Both the position numbers and the translations under genes were made by a program. 64,000 bases of DNA from the IMG/VR virus record IMGVR_UViG_3300044655_001767, positions 1 through 64,000 of that record; one strand, 5' to 3'. Shown one piece after another: positions 39,338 to 47,286 of the stretch. Within the stretch, counting starts at the first letter, position 1. Every line of letters starts with the position of its first letter. The DNA comes from a virus. Under the pieces are notes generated by a model. The model made no database searches. It was not told the DNA's origin and was given only the letters and a program-made list of their open reading frames with translations.

Positions 39338-40140
39338 TTCACATTGCTGATTTACATATTCGTACAATTCAAATGCATGATTTGTATAGAGAACAATTTG
39401 AAACATTAATTGATGAGATACGAGAACATAATATCGTGTGGCATCAAGAAGGTATTCAGTATGAAGAAATTCGTATAGTTGTTGCGGGGGACATAGCGCA
39501 TCAGAAAATAAATATTTCTAATGAACAGTTATTATTAACAAGTTGGTTCCTAAAAGAATTATCCAAATATGGTAAAGTTGTAATTATACCAGGTAATCAC
39601 GATTTCTTGGAAAATAACACACAACGTATGGATAGTATAACACCAGTGGTTCAGTTATTAGACGACCCAACTATTGTTTATTATAAAGATAGTGGTGATT
39701 ATATGGATGATAATATTCAGTGGGTTGTTTATTCACTATACCAACATAACTCACGTCCTGAGTTTACAAAAGATGAAAGTAAATTAACAGTTGGATTATT
39801 TCACGGACCTATTATGGGGTTATCAACTGATTTAGGATATGAGTTTGAGGATGCGTATGACCAATTAAACTTTGTTGATTTAGATTTATTGTTATGTGGT
39901 GACATTCACAAGAGACAACAATTTACATTACCAAACGGAGGACATGCAATTATGGTTGGCAGTTTAATACAACAAAACTTTGGTGAAACAGTTAAACATC
40001 ACGGGTATGGTATTTATGATATAGAAACAAATGAATATACATTTCACGATTTGGATAATGAACAACCGTTTCTTCATTTCTCAATAAACGATATAAAAGA
40101 CATTGAAGATGGAAAAGAAACACACGTTAATCTTGGATAA
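39322..40140 (+). CDS. 47: Recombination nuclease subunit gp47/SbcD/Mre11-like
   Basis: This 272-aa metallophosphoesterase is the nuclease half of the gp46/gp47 complex that resects DNA ends. Motifs in order: HIADLHI, VVAGDIAH, IIPGNHDF, GLFHGP and LLCGDIHKRQ, giving the two-metal site. It is shorter than T4 gp47 (339 aa) at the C-terminus. Its gp46 partner lies at 42345, separated by four genes, whereas the two genes are usually close together. Confidence 0.85.
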   Translation: MVKKIIHIADLHIRTIQMHDLYREQFETLIDEIREHNIVWHQEGIQYEEIRIVVAGDIAHQKINISNEQLLLTSWFLKELSKYGKVVIIPGNHDFLENNTQRMDSITPVVQLLDDPTIVYYKDSGDYMDDNIQWVVYSLYQHNSRPEFTKDESKLTVGLFHGPIMGLSTDLGYEFEDAYDQLNFVDLDLLLCGDIHKRQQFTLPNGGHAIMVGSLIQQNFGETVKHHGYGIYDIETNEYTFHDLDNEQPFLHFSINDIKDIEDGKETHVNLG

Positions 40141-40648
40141 GGAGTTCACACAATTTTGTGAATTAAATAATATAACAGATATTGATAAACAAGCACAAGA
40201 AACCTTCAATAGAGGGTTTTCTTTGTTAAAATATGGTGAGATACCAAATGGTAATAAAATTAGAGAAATCGTTGAAGTACCCAAAGAAACAATCAAAGAA
40301 GTTATTGTTGAAAAGATAGTTGAACGTATTGTTGAAGTTCCCATTGAAGTCATTAGGGAAGTGATTAAAGAAATAACAATAGAGGTACCTGTGGAGGTTA
40401 TTAAAGAGGTCATCGTTGAAAAGAAAGGTAAGAGTAAAACCGTAACTAAAGAGGTGATTAAAGAGGTTCCTGTTGAGAAAATTGTGGAAGTTGTTAGGGA
40501 GGTGGTTAACAATGATGAGATAGATAGATTAATGAAAGAGAATGAAAAACTTAAGACAGATTTAGATAACATTACAAATTCACTATCCAAGTTAGGGAAG
40601 GGTAGATTAATGAAGAATAGTAATATGAATTCACTGTACGACGAATAA
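40109..40648 (+). CDS. Glu/Val/Pro repeat protein between gp47 and the restriction-modification pair
   Basis: I use the ATG at 40109 rather than the in-frame TTG at 40103. The N-terminal 45 residues are a small helical domain. Residues about 55-135 are repeats of the type I-V-E-V-P-(I/V)-E-V-I-(K/R)-E, and the end is a coiled coil (IDRLMKENEKLKTDLDNI). No family recognised. The alternating E-V pattern may form an extended beta or coiled rod. It overlaps gp47 by 32 nt. Confidence 0.6.
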   Translation: MEKKHTLILDKEFTQFCELNNITDIDKQAQETFNRGFSLLKYGEIPNGNKIREIVEVPKETIKEVIVEKIVERIVEVPIEVIREVIKEITIEVPVEVIKEVIVEKKGKSKTVTKEVIKEVPVEKIVEVVREVVNNDEIDRLMKENEKLKTDLDNITNSLSKLGKGRLMKNSNMNSLYDE

Positions 40649-40707
40649 TTTCCGGCAACTTACTTTTTTTTACGGAATGTTTTATCTATATTTTAAATAA
40701 TAAATTA

Positions 40708-41013
40708 ATGATTATGATGAATTTAATTATGTGGTTGTTTATTTCCTATGGAATGTCAAACATTATGGTGTTTGGTAGTATATTTAATACACCAAGAGAA
40801 TGGATTACAAGAAAATCAGAATGGTTTGGAAAACTGGTGAATTGTATGATGTGTCTACCCTTTTACGTTGGCATTTTTATGTCATTAGTCCTTGGTGGTT
40901 TGACAAATAAATTTTTTCTATGTCCTTGGTATATGTGTCTATTCTTTGACGCCGTTTTAACCAGCGGTTTAGTCTATTCATTTAATGTCTTGGTTGAAAA
41001 ATTAGAAAAATAA
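40708..41013 (+). CDS. Small membrane protein, 101 aa, about three segments
   Basis: Three hydrophobic segments are visible: LIMWLFISYGMSNIMVFGS, then LPFYVGIFMSLVLGG, then CLFFDAVLTSGLVYSFNVL. The motif NCMMCLPFYVG (CxxC before the second segment) is like the short phage membrane family DUF1360; I am not certain. Inner-membrane location likely, role unknown. The start could be 40708, 40714 or 40717. It is preceded by a TATATTTT element at 40687. Confidence 0.55.
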   Translation: MIMMNLIMWLFISYGMSNIMVFGSIFNTPREWITRKSEWFGKLVNCMMCLPFYVGIFMSLVLGGLTNKFFLCPWYMCLFFDAVLTSGLVYSFNVLVEKLEK

Positions 41014-41025
41014 ATCTAATTAATC

Positions 41026-41625
41026 ATGATTTTTAATTTCAAAGATTTTGAAGATTTATTTTTAGAGAAATTTATTGCACCAACTTACGAACAATGGAAA
41101 TGTGAAAAAGGTTCAGGTAAAGATATTGTTGGTAAGAATTTTGAATATTTTAATAAATCATTATATACCACGTTTGATTTGCCCATATTTGAAGAATCAA
41201 AAAAAATCTTAAACACTGAATTCAATCCTGATGTTGTTGTTGGAGAATACTCAAGAATTATTGTTGTTGAAGAAGATAAAGGACATTATTTGGATTCAAC
41301 TTTTATGAAACGTGCAATGGCAAATGCTGGAGAAATAATTTTTGAATGTATAGAACGTAATTACACTATACCATATATTATAATAACTTGCCCAACTACT
41401 TATAATAGATATGATGTTATTTTTAATAAGCAAATAAGATTATTTAATAATGATATTAGAGAAGCGATGAAACAAAAATTAATTTACCAACCATTATGTT
41501 TAAATGACAGAGTACCAGCAAGTAAATATTTTACTTATGGTGGTGAGTCACCATTTAAATTGGATCAAGAATTAGTAGAAAAAAGGATAAACTTTATTTA
41601 TAAAATAAAAAATGAATTTGAATAA
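41026..41625 (+). CDS. Candidate restriction endonuclease (PD-(D/E)XK type), 199 aa
   Basis: No named family is recognised. The central part NPDVVVGEYSRIIVVEEDK has the PD-x(13)-E-x-K arrangement of type II restriction enzymes: D69, E83, K85. The size is typical of an orthodox REase. It overlaps the start of the adjacent DNA methyltransferase by 14 nt, the normal tight linkage of an R-M pair. I infer a cognate endonuclease or a phage-protective homing-type nuclease. A plain hypothetical protein is the alternative. Confidence 0.5.
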   Translation: MIFNFKDFEDLFLEKFIAPTYEQWKCEKGSGKDIVGKNFEYFNKSLYTTFDLPIFEESKKILNTEFNPDVVVGEYSRIIVVEEDKGHYLDSTFMKRAMANAGEIIFECIERNYTIPYIIITCPTTYNRYDVIFNKQIRLFNNDIREAMKQKLIYQPLCLNDRVPASKYFTYGGESPFKLDQELVEKRINFIYKIKNEFE

Positions 41626-42352
41626 AATAATTTTAGGGGAATGTTTGGAAGAGATGAGAAAAATGGATGACGAATCTATTGATATGATATTATGTGATTT
41701 ACCATATGGAACAACACAATGTAAATGGGACACTATAATACCATTTAATGAATTGTGGAAAGAATATAATAGAATAATTAAAAGTAACGGTGCCATTGTT
41801 TTAACGGCAACACAACCATTTACTTCTACATTGGTTATGTCTAATATTAAAATGTTTAGATATTCATTAGTTTGGGAAAAATCAAAATCAACTGGTTATT
41901 TAAATAGTAAAAAGATGCCAATGAGGGCACATGAAGATATTTTAGTTTTTTATAAAAATTTACCAACGTACAACCCACAAAAAACTTTAGGTGACCCATA
42001 TGATAAAGGTAAGGCAAATAGACCAACCGAAGTTTATAGAGAACAAAAGGGTGAGATACATGTTAAAAATGAAGATGGTTTACGTTATCCAAGATCAGTT
42101 CAATATTTTAAAACGGCGGAATCCGAAGGAAAAGTATATCACCCAACACAAAAACCTATATCATTATTTGAATGGTTAATAAAAACGTATAGTAATGAAA
42201 ATGATGTAATATTAGACAATTGTATGGGGTCAGGTACTACCGCAATTGCTTCGATAAGAACAAAAAGAAACTATATTGGAATAGAAAATAACGAAGATTA
42301 TTATAACATAATCTTAAAAAGAATAGAAGAAGAAAATAAAAAAATTGACTAA
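41612..42352 (+). CDS. DNA methyltransferase (amino-MTase, beta-class order)
   Basis: The 246-aa enzyme transfers a methyl group from SAM to an exocyclic amine of A or C. Motif IV is CDLPYG at 28-33, followed by TTQCKWD, WEKSKSTGYLNSKKMP at about 88-103, HPTQKPISLFEWLI at 177-190, and SAM motif I LDNCMGSGTTAIA at 201-213. The order IV then I is the beta class. DLPY in place of DPPY is common in this group. It could protect phage DNA, partner the upstream candidate REase, or both. The end overlaps the TTG start of gp46. Confidence 0.85.
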   Translation: MNLNKIILGECLEEMRKMDDESIDMILCDLPYGTTQCKWDTIIPFNELWKEYNRIIKSNGAIVLTATQPFTSTLVMSNIKMFRYSLVWEKSKSTGYLNSKKMPMRAHEDILVFYKNLPTYNPQKTLGDPYDKGKANRPTEVYREQKGEIHVKNEDGLRYPRSVQYFKTAESEGKVYHPTQKPISLFEWLIKTYSNENDVILDNCMGSGTTAIASIRTKRNYIGIENNEDYYNIILKRIEEENKKID

Positions 42353-44681
42353 TCCATTTATAAAAGTAACATGGGAAGATGTTCCCGAAAATTTCACCCC
42401 TGAGAAAATCAGAAGGGTGAAATCTTATTTTGAGAAAAAATATAATGCAAAGACAGTTCAAGTAATCACTAAAACATTAACTAGTGTTAATCAAACACGA
42501 TTAGAATCGTTAGAGGCTTCCGATAATATCTTAGACCACCAATATCAAAAGAAATTAATGAAAGATTTCATTAAGGACAATGAAATTGATATTAAATGGG
42601 AATTGGTTGATAGGTTGGATAATAAAGTTAATATTCAAATTGATAAGTTAAATGAAAACAAAGTTAGATATAATAAATGGTATATTAGAAAAGTGGAGTT
42701 TTCTAATTTTCTATCATTCGGAGATAATAACGTTATTGATTTTACTGGGTTGGACGGTATTACGGTAATCGAATCTACACCAAAGAACTTCGGTGGTAAA
42801 TCTACATCTTCAGTAGACCTTTTAATGTTCTTATTTTTTAATACAACAACAAAGACAAAAACTAACGGTGAAATTTTTAATAGATTTACCGATAAGAACG
42901 ATGTGAGTGTTCGTGGTGAAATTACTATTGATGGTGACGATTATGTTATTGAAAGAAAGACATCTCGTAAGATGGGTAAGTCTGGTGAGTACACCGTTAA
43001 GAATGAATTGGAGTTTTATAAAAAAACTGAAGATGGTGAAATTGTAAATTTATCTGGTGAACAAAGAAGAGAAACTGAAGTGTTTATATCTTCGGCAATT
43101 GGAACGGAAGAAGATTTCTTATCAACTATATTAACTACTGGTTATAACTTGGAAGAATTAATTGAATCCAAACCAACCGCTCGTGGACAAATTTTAACAA
43201 AGTTCATGGGATTGGAAAACTTAAAAATTAAAGAAGAACTTGCAAAAGAAATTTATAACGATTGGGGTAAGAAATTGGTGTCCAACACATATAACAAAGT
43301 TAGTTTAGAATCTGATAATGAAACGTACAAAGAAAGTATTACCAATTCGGAAAGTGAGATTGTAAAATTAACAAAAGAATTAGGTAAGTTTGAAAAAGAT
43401 TTAGAGAAGTTAGAAAAGAAAAGGGACGATGTATTCTTAAAAAGAAATAATGACGTCGATAAAGAATTACTGAATACAAATCCAACTTTATTACAAAGAG
43501 AAGTTACTTTTCTATTAACTCAAAAAAACGTAAGTCAAACAAACGCCGACGGAGTTAGTGTTGTTGAACCATCACAATTCTATGATGAAGATCAACACAA
43601 AGAGTTAAAAGGTGAAATGGCAAATCTTCAAGGAATTGATGTTGTATCCAAATATGAAAAGACCCAAAGAGAAAAATTAATCAAACAATTTGAAGAAGGA
43701 ACAGTTTGCCCTACTTGTAATCGTGCGTTAGATGAGGTTGACCACACAGATGAAATTGAAAAGATTAAAAAAGAAATTGAAGACATCATAAAGGAAATGG
43801 AATTAAATCAAATACAGTTTGATTTATTAAAAGAACAATCGGAAGGGTTTGATAAATTAAAAACTGAATTTGAAAGTTACGAAAGAAATAAACTTCGTAA
43901 GGAAAGATATGAGTTAGAGATTGAACAAAAACAATTAGAGATTGACGGTAAACAAAAAAGATTAGATAATTACGAAAGTAATAAAAAGAAACTTGAGGAG
44001 AATCAAAAGATTGATGCGGAAGTGATTGCACTTAAAACTAAAATTGAAACAGCAAACGGAGACATTAGACAGACAAACACTAACATTGAAAAACACACCA
44101 ATAACATTTCAAATATGAATGGTAAGGTTGGTATCAATGAGGAGTTAATTAAAAAGATTACGGCGGAGGAAGAATTGGCTGCCGTGTTTAAGATTTATTT
44201 AACCGTTTATGGTAAAAACGGAATATCTAAAATCATTCTTAAAAATATGATTCCATTAATCAATCAGGAATTGTATCGTTTGTTAGTGGATAGTTGTCAT
44301 TTCATTTTAGAGATGAATATAAATGATAAGAATGAGGTTGAATTTATAATGATAGATACAGAGACCCGAATCGTTAAACCCCTTAATGCGGGGTCTGGTT
44401 ATGAAAGAACCATATCCTCATTGGCACTTCGTAGTGTATTAACTAAAATATCTTCATTACCTAAACCTAACATTGTGGTTATGGATGAGGTGTTCGGTAA
44501 AATTGCTGACGAGAACTTGGAAATGGTCGGTGAATTCTTTAAAAAGATTAAAAATTACTTTGACCATATACTTGTCATATCACACAATTCTTTAATACGT
44601 AATTGGTCTGATAATATTGTTATGATTAAGAAAGAAGAAAATGTTTCATCCATAGATTTTATCACAACAAAAATTTCTTAG
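42345..44681 (+). CDS. 46: Recombination nuclease subunit gp46/SbcC/Rad50-like
   Basis: The 778-aa SMC-type ATPase pairs with gp47. N-terminal ATPase half: VEFSNFLSFGDNNVIDF, then the phosphate-binding STPKNFGGKSTS. Long coiled coils flank a zinc hook (VCPTCNRALDEVD). The C-terminal half has LNAGSGYERTISSLALR (signature) and PNIVVMDEVFG (Walker B). The only plausible start is TTG at 42345, overlapping the methyltransferase end by 8 nt; the next in-frame Met is about 70 codons on. About 70 extra residues precede the usual ATPase start. Confidence 0.88.
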   Translation: MTNPFIKVTWEDVPENFTPEKIRRVKSYFEKKYNAKTVQVITKTLTSVNQTRLESLEASDNILDHQYQKKLMKDFIKDNEIDIKWELVDRLDNKVNIQIDKLNENKVRYNKWYIRKVEFSNFLSFGDNNVIDFTGLDGITVIESTPKNFGGKSTSSVDLLMFLFFNTTTKTKTNGEIFNRFTDKNDVSVRGEITIDGDDYVIERKTSRKMGKSGEYTVKNELEFYKKTEDGEIVNLSGEQRRETEVFISSAIGTEEDFLSTILTTGYNLEELIESKPTARGQILTKFMGLENLKIKEELAKEIYNDWGKKLVSNTYNKVSLESDNETYKESITNSESEIVKLTKELGKFEKDLEKLEKKRDDVFLKRNNDVDKELLNTNPTLLQREVTFLLTQKNVSQTNADGVSVVEPSQFYDEDQHKELKGEMANLQGIDVVSKYEKTQREKLIKQFEEGTVCPTCNRALDEVDHTDEIEKIKKEIEDIIKEMELNQIQFDLLKEQSEGFDKLKTEFESYERNKLRKERYELEIEQKQLEIDGKQKRLDNYESNKKKLEENQKIDAEVIALKTKIETANGDIRQTNTNIEKHTNNISNMNGKVGINEELIKKITAEEELAAVFKIYLTVYGKNGISKIILKNMIPLINQELYRLLVDSCHFILEMNINDKNEVEFIMIDTETRIVKPLNAGSGYERTISSLALRSVLTKISSLPKPNIVVMDEVFGKIADENLEMVGEFFKKIKNYFDHILVISHNSLIRNWSDNIVMIKKEENVSSIDFITTKIS

Positions 44682-44697
44682 TTTCAAATATCTTAAT

Positions 44698-44705
44698 TAT
44701 ATTTG
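44698..44705 (+). promoter_or_regulatory. Host-type -7 element before clpP
   Basis: TATATTTG exactly fits the Bacteroidota -7 consensus TAnnTTTG. No convincing -33 TTG at 19-nt spacing was found. Confidence 0.35.
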
Positions 44706-44728
44706 TCCTATAAACTAAATTTACTTTT

Positions 44729-45406
44729 ATGACACCAAAAGATTACCAACAATTTGGACTTTATGCTAAAGACAAAGGGATTAGCTCCTTAGATTTACAT
44801 TATCACAATCAAAAAATTCAAGATAGTTTAACTCCATATATTTTGGAGGAGAGACAAATGAATGTTACAATAATGGATGTGTTCTCAAGATTGATGATGG
44901 AACGTATCATTTGGGTTGCTGGTGGTGTAGATGACCATATGTCGACTATTTGTCAAGCACAATTAATGTTCTTGGATAGTTTAGATCATAATGACATTAC
45001 AATGCACATCGATAGTCCAGGAGGAAGTGTTAAATCGGGTCTATCAATTGTAGATGTTATGGATTATATTACATCTGACATCAGAACCATCAACACAGGT
45101 ATGGCAGCTTCAATGGGTTCGGTCCTATTAGGGGCTGGTACCAAAGGTAAAAGAGGGTCATTGAGGTTTTCCCAAACCATGTTACACCAATCATCAGGTG
45201 GGGCAGTTGGAAACATCCAAGACGCTGAAATCAGCATGATAGAGTGGAGAAAGGTGAATGAAATTCTATTCACATTATTAGGTGAATATTGTGGAAAAAC
45301 CGCAGAACAGGTTAAAAATGACGCTTCAAGGGATTTGTGGTTAAATGCGGAAGACGCACTTTCCTATGGAATTATTGACGAAATAGTTAAAAAGAAGAAA
45401 AAGTAA
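44729..45406 (+). CDS. clpP: ClpP-like serine protease
   Basis: The 225-aa product has the ClpP fold signatures: HIDSPGGSVKSGLSI, GMAASMGSVLLGAG with Ser128, QTMLHQSSGG with His153, and ASRDLWLNAEDALSYGIIDE with Asp202. The Ser-His and His-Asp spacings (25 and 49) equal those of E. coli ClpP (S97, H122, D171). No ClpX-type partner is adjacent. In phages such proteins serve as prohead proteases or modulate host Clp. Here it lies apart from any capsid gene I can name, so the role is open. A hairpin follows the stop. Confidence 0.85.
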   Translation: MTPKDYQQFGLYAKDKGISSLDLHYHNQKIQDSLTPYILEERQMNVTIMDVFSRLMMERIIWVAGGVDDHMSTICQAQLMFLDSLDHNDITMHIDSPGGSVKSGLSIVDVMDYITSDIRTINTGMAASMGSVLLGAGTKGKRGSLRFSQTMLHQSSGGAVGNIQDAEISMIEWRKVNEILFTLLGEYCGKTAEQVKNDASRDLWLNAEDALSYGIIDEIVKKKKK

Positions 45407-45408
45407 GT

Positions 45409-45433
45409 AAAGGGGGATAAAACCCCCTTTCTT
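45409..45433 (+). terminator. Hairpin after clpP, probable terminator
   Basis: AAAGGGGG (45409-45416) pairs perfectly with CCCCCTTT (45423-45430), loop of 6 nt. The T tract is short and broken by C. Confidence 0.6.
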
Positions 45434-45435
45434 CA

Positions 45436-45442
45436 TATTTAT
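45436..45442 (+). promoter_or_regulatory. TATTTAT motif, candidate phage late promoter element
   Basis: TATTTAT lies 14 nt before the ATG at 45457, directly after the clpP hairpin. Inferred. Confidence 0.4.
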
Positions 45443-45456
45443 AATAAAACATAGAT

Positions 45457-45795
45457 ATGAAGATAAATAAATCCAACATTTTATTAGTTATAATTATCGT
45501 TTTGGCCGCTTGGAATATTTTTACAACAAACGGGATTAGAACCGATGTTGCGGGGTACAACCAAAAAATAGATTCAATCCAAAATGAAATAGATTCTGTT
45601 CATTATGAAAATCTTAAATTAAACGAACAAATGGTTATCATCGACAAAGAAATAGATAAAGTCGATGCAAATGTAAATAACGTTACCAAAAACATAACTA
45701 TTATTAAAAACCAAACACATGAAAAAATTGATTCTGTTAACAATTATAACTTTAGTGACCTTGAAAAGTTTTTCTCAGACCGTTACAAAAACTAA
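45457..45795 (+). CDS. Inner-membrane-anchored coiled-coil protein, i-spanin candidate
   Basis: The 112-aa product has an N-terminal membrane segment (NILLVIIIVLAAWNIF, about 7-22) and a periplasmic-type coiled coil (about 35-95) with regular I/V/N spacing. That is the layout of an Rz-type inner-membrane spanin, which brings the two membranes together in the last step of lysis. The next gene starts 77 nt before its end in another frame, reminiscent of Rz/Rz1 nesting. No sequence homology is claimed. First gene after a TATTTAT motif. Confidence 0.6.
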   Translation: MKINKSNILLVIIIVLAAWNIFTTNGIRTDVAGYNQKIDSIQNEIDSVHYENLKLNEQMVIIDKEIDKVDANVNNVTKNITIIKNQTHEKIDSVNNYNFSDLEKFFSDRYKN

Positions 45796-46135
45796 CGTAG
45801 ACACTATCGTAGCATTAAAAGTACCGGTAGCTAAATTAGTTATCAAAGACCTTATGAAAGGTGACGGTGCCGTTGCTGAAGTTGTTGAATTAAATAAAGT
45901 TGTATCATTAAAAGATGAACAAATTGGTTTATACAAACAAAAGGATTCATTAAAAGAACAAAAAATCGGTAATCTTGAATTAATCATCACTAAAAAAGAT
46001 GAGCAATTTGGATTAGAAAGACAAAAATCTGAAAGTTTATTTAAAGAATTAAAAGGACAAAGAAGAAAAACGTTTCTTTATAAGGTTGGAAGTTTTGCAG
46101 GTATAATAATGACATCTCTTTATCTTCTTAAGTAA
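45719..46135 (+). CDS. Secreted coiled-coil protein with C-terminal membrane anchor, spanin/holin candidate
   Basis: The 138-aa product begins with a clear signal peptide (LILLTIITLVTLKSFSQ; cleavage after SFS, typical for Bacteroidota). A segment KLVIKDLMKGDGAVAEVVEL follows, then a coiled coil (about 60-110) and a C-terminal hydrophobic segment (YKVGSFAGIIMTSLYLL). There is no lipobox Cys, so it is not a classical o-spanin lipoprotein. The two ends suggest bridging of envelope layers, like a u-spanin. It overlaps the previous gene by 77 nt in a different frame. Confidence 0.65.
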   Translation: MKKLILLTIITLVTLKSFSQTVTKTNVDTIVALKVPVAKLVIKDLMKGDGAVAEVVELNKVVSLKDEQIGLYKQKDSLKEQKIGNLELIITKKDEQFGLERQKSESLFKELKGQRRKTFLYKVGSFAGIIMTSLYLLK

Positions 46136-46136
46136 A

Positions 46137-46784
46137 ATGAAGAAAATTTTTGACATCAGACATATAATAATATTAATTTTATTATTAATATGTATTTTAG
46201 AATTTCTTAATCCTAAGGGTATAATGCCAAATAGAACGGTTTTAATACGAGATACGGTTGGATTTGAAGTCCCTGTTCATGATACGGTAGAAGTTGAGTC
46301 TCTTGTGGAAGTTGAGATACCCGTAGAAGTACAGATTCCATATGCAGTTCACGATACTGTACCGGTAGATAAACCAATTGACACGACGGCATTATTAAAT
46401 GCAATTGGAATGAAAATGTTTAAGAAAGACGTTCTTAAATTACCAAACAATATAGGAACGGTTACTTTATTTGATACAATATCTAATAGTAGAATAGTCG
46501 GTCGCTCATTTAAAAGTGACGTAAAACAAAAAATTGTTAGAGACACAATGTACACACCAATACCAAGACAGAATGAAATGTACCTCGGTATTGACGCAAA
46601 ATTTGACAAACCGAATGTAATCAATATTGTAGGTATCAGTGTTTTATTTAAAAATAAAGACGATAGACATATGTATAGATTAGGTGTTGGAGTAACGAAT
46701 AGAGTTGATGACGAAGGGACTAATGGAAAATTGGTTCCATTTATCGGTGGAGGTGTTTATTGGAAAGTTAAACTCAAAAAATAA
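46137..46784 (+). CDS. Membrane-anchored periplasmic protein with VPVE repeats, 215 aa
   Basis: An N-terminal membrane segment (IIILILLLICILEFL, about 11-25) precedes an extended Val/Pro/Glu stretch (VEVEIPVEVQIPYAVHDTVP, about 60-80). A C-terminal beta-rich region (MYLGIDAKFDKPNVINIVG, then YRLGVGVTN) has alternating polar and apolar residues like a small beta sheet or barrel. It could cross the periplasm. It starts one base after the preceding gene stops, so it shares the envelope operon. No family recognised. Confidence 0.6.
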   Translation: MKKIFDIRHIIILILLLICILEFLNPKGIMPNRTVLIRDTVGFEVPVHDTVEVESLVEVEIPVEVQIPYAVHDTVPVDKPIDTTALLNAIGMKMFKKDVLKLPNNIGTVTLFDTISNSRIVGRSFKSDVKQKIVRDTMYTPIPRQNEMYLGIDAKFDKPNVINIVGISVLFKNKDDRHMYRLGVGVTNRVDDEGTNGKLVPFIGGGVYWKVKLKK

Positions 46785-46791
46785 CACATAA

Positions 46792-47238
46792 ATGAATACA
46801 TACGTATTATTTATTTTTGGTATGTTCGATGACCATGAGGATATCGAGTATTTTTGTACTGATGTTATAGGTGAAAGCAAGGTCATCAAATCAATTAGAT
46901 TCATTATAGAAAATTCAGAGAATATAATAGTAATATTTGATTCTGAAATGGAACCAATAGAGGTCGACCGAGAATTATATACAATATTAATTGACGAACA
47001 TATTAAATTTTATTTCTTATTCCAAAGAGAAAATATGGTCACGGCTCATCTACCCCAACAAATCAAAGATTTAATTTTCACCCCAACTATTGATAATACG
47101 ATTATTAGGGTAGATTATGAGAAAAATAAAAAAAGGGAAACTTTAGATTTAGACAGATTACTTGAAAAAATAGAAGAATCTGGAATTGAGAGCCTTACAA
47201 TAGAAGAAAAAAACTTCCTTGACAATTTTGAAAATTAA
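46792..47238 (+). CDS. Hypothetical protein, 148 aa
   Basis: Unrecognised. It begins TYVLFIFGMFDDHEDIEYF, an alpha/beta start with an acidic loop, and contains ENIIVIFDSEMEP and, near the C-terminus, an acidic helix. Soluble, no Cys pairs. It is followed by the sigma factor gene, and its 3' end overlaps the candidate host-type promoter at 47219. Confidence 0.55.
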   Translation: MNTYVLFIFGMFDDHEDIEYFCTDVIGESKVIKSIRFIIENSENIIVIFDSEMEPIEVDRELYTILIDEHIKFYFLFQRENMVTAHLPQQIKDLIFTPTIDNTIIRVDYEKNKKRETLDLDRLLEKIEESGIESLTIEEKNFLDNFEN

Positions 47239-47248
47239 GATATATTTC
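47219..47248 (+). promoter_or_regulatory. Host-type promoter for the phage sigma factor
   Basis: TTGACA (47219-47224) is followed by TATATTTC (47241-47248). The distance from TTG to TAnnTTTS is 19 nt, as in Bacteroidota promoters (TTG-N19-TAnnTTTG). It lies 38 nt before the sigma factor ATG. Inferred from sequence only. Confidence 0.5.
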
Positions 47249-47286
47249 ATATCTTAGTACTATCCATCCACTTAAACTTACACCAC

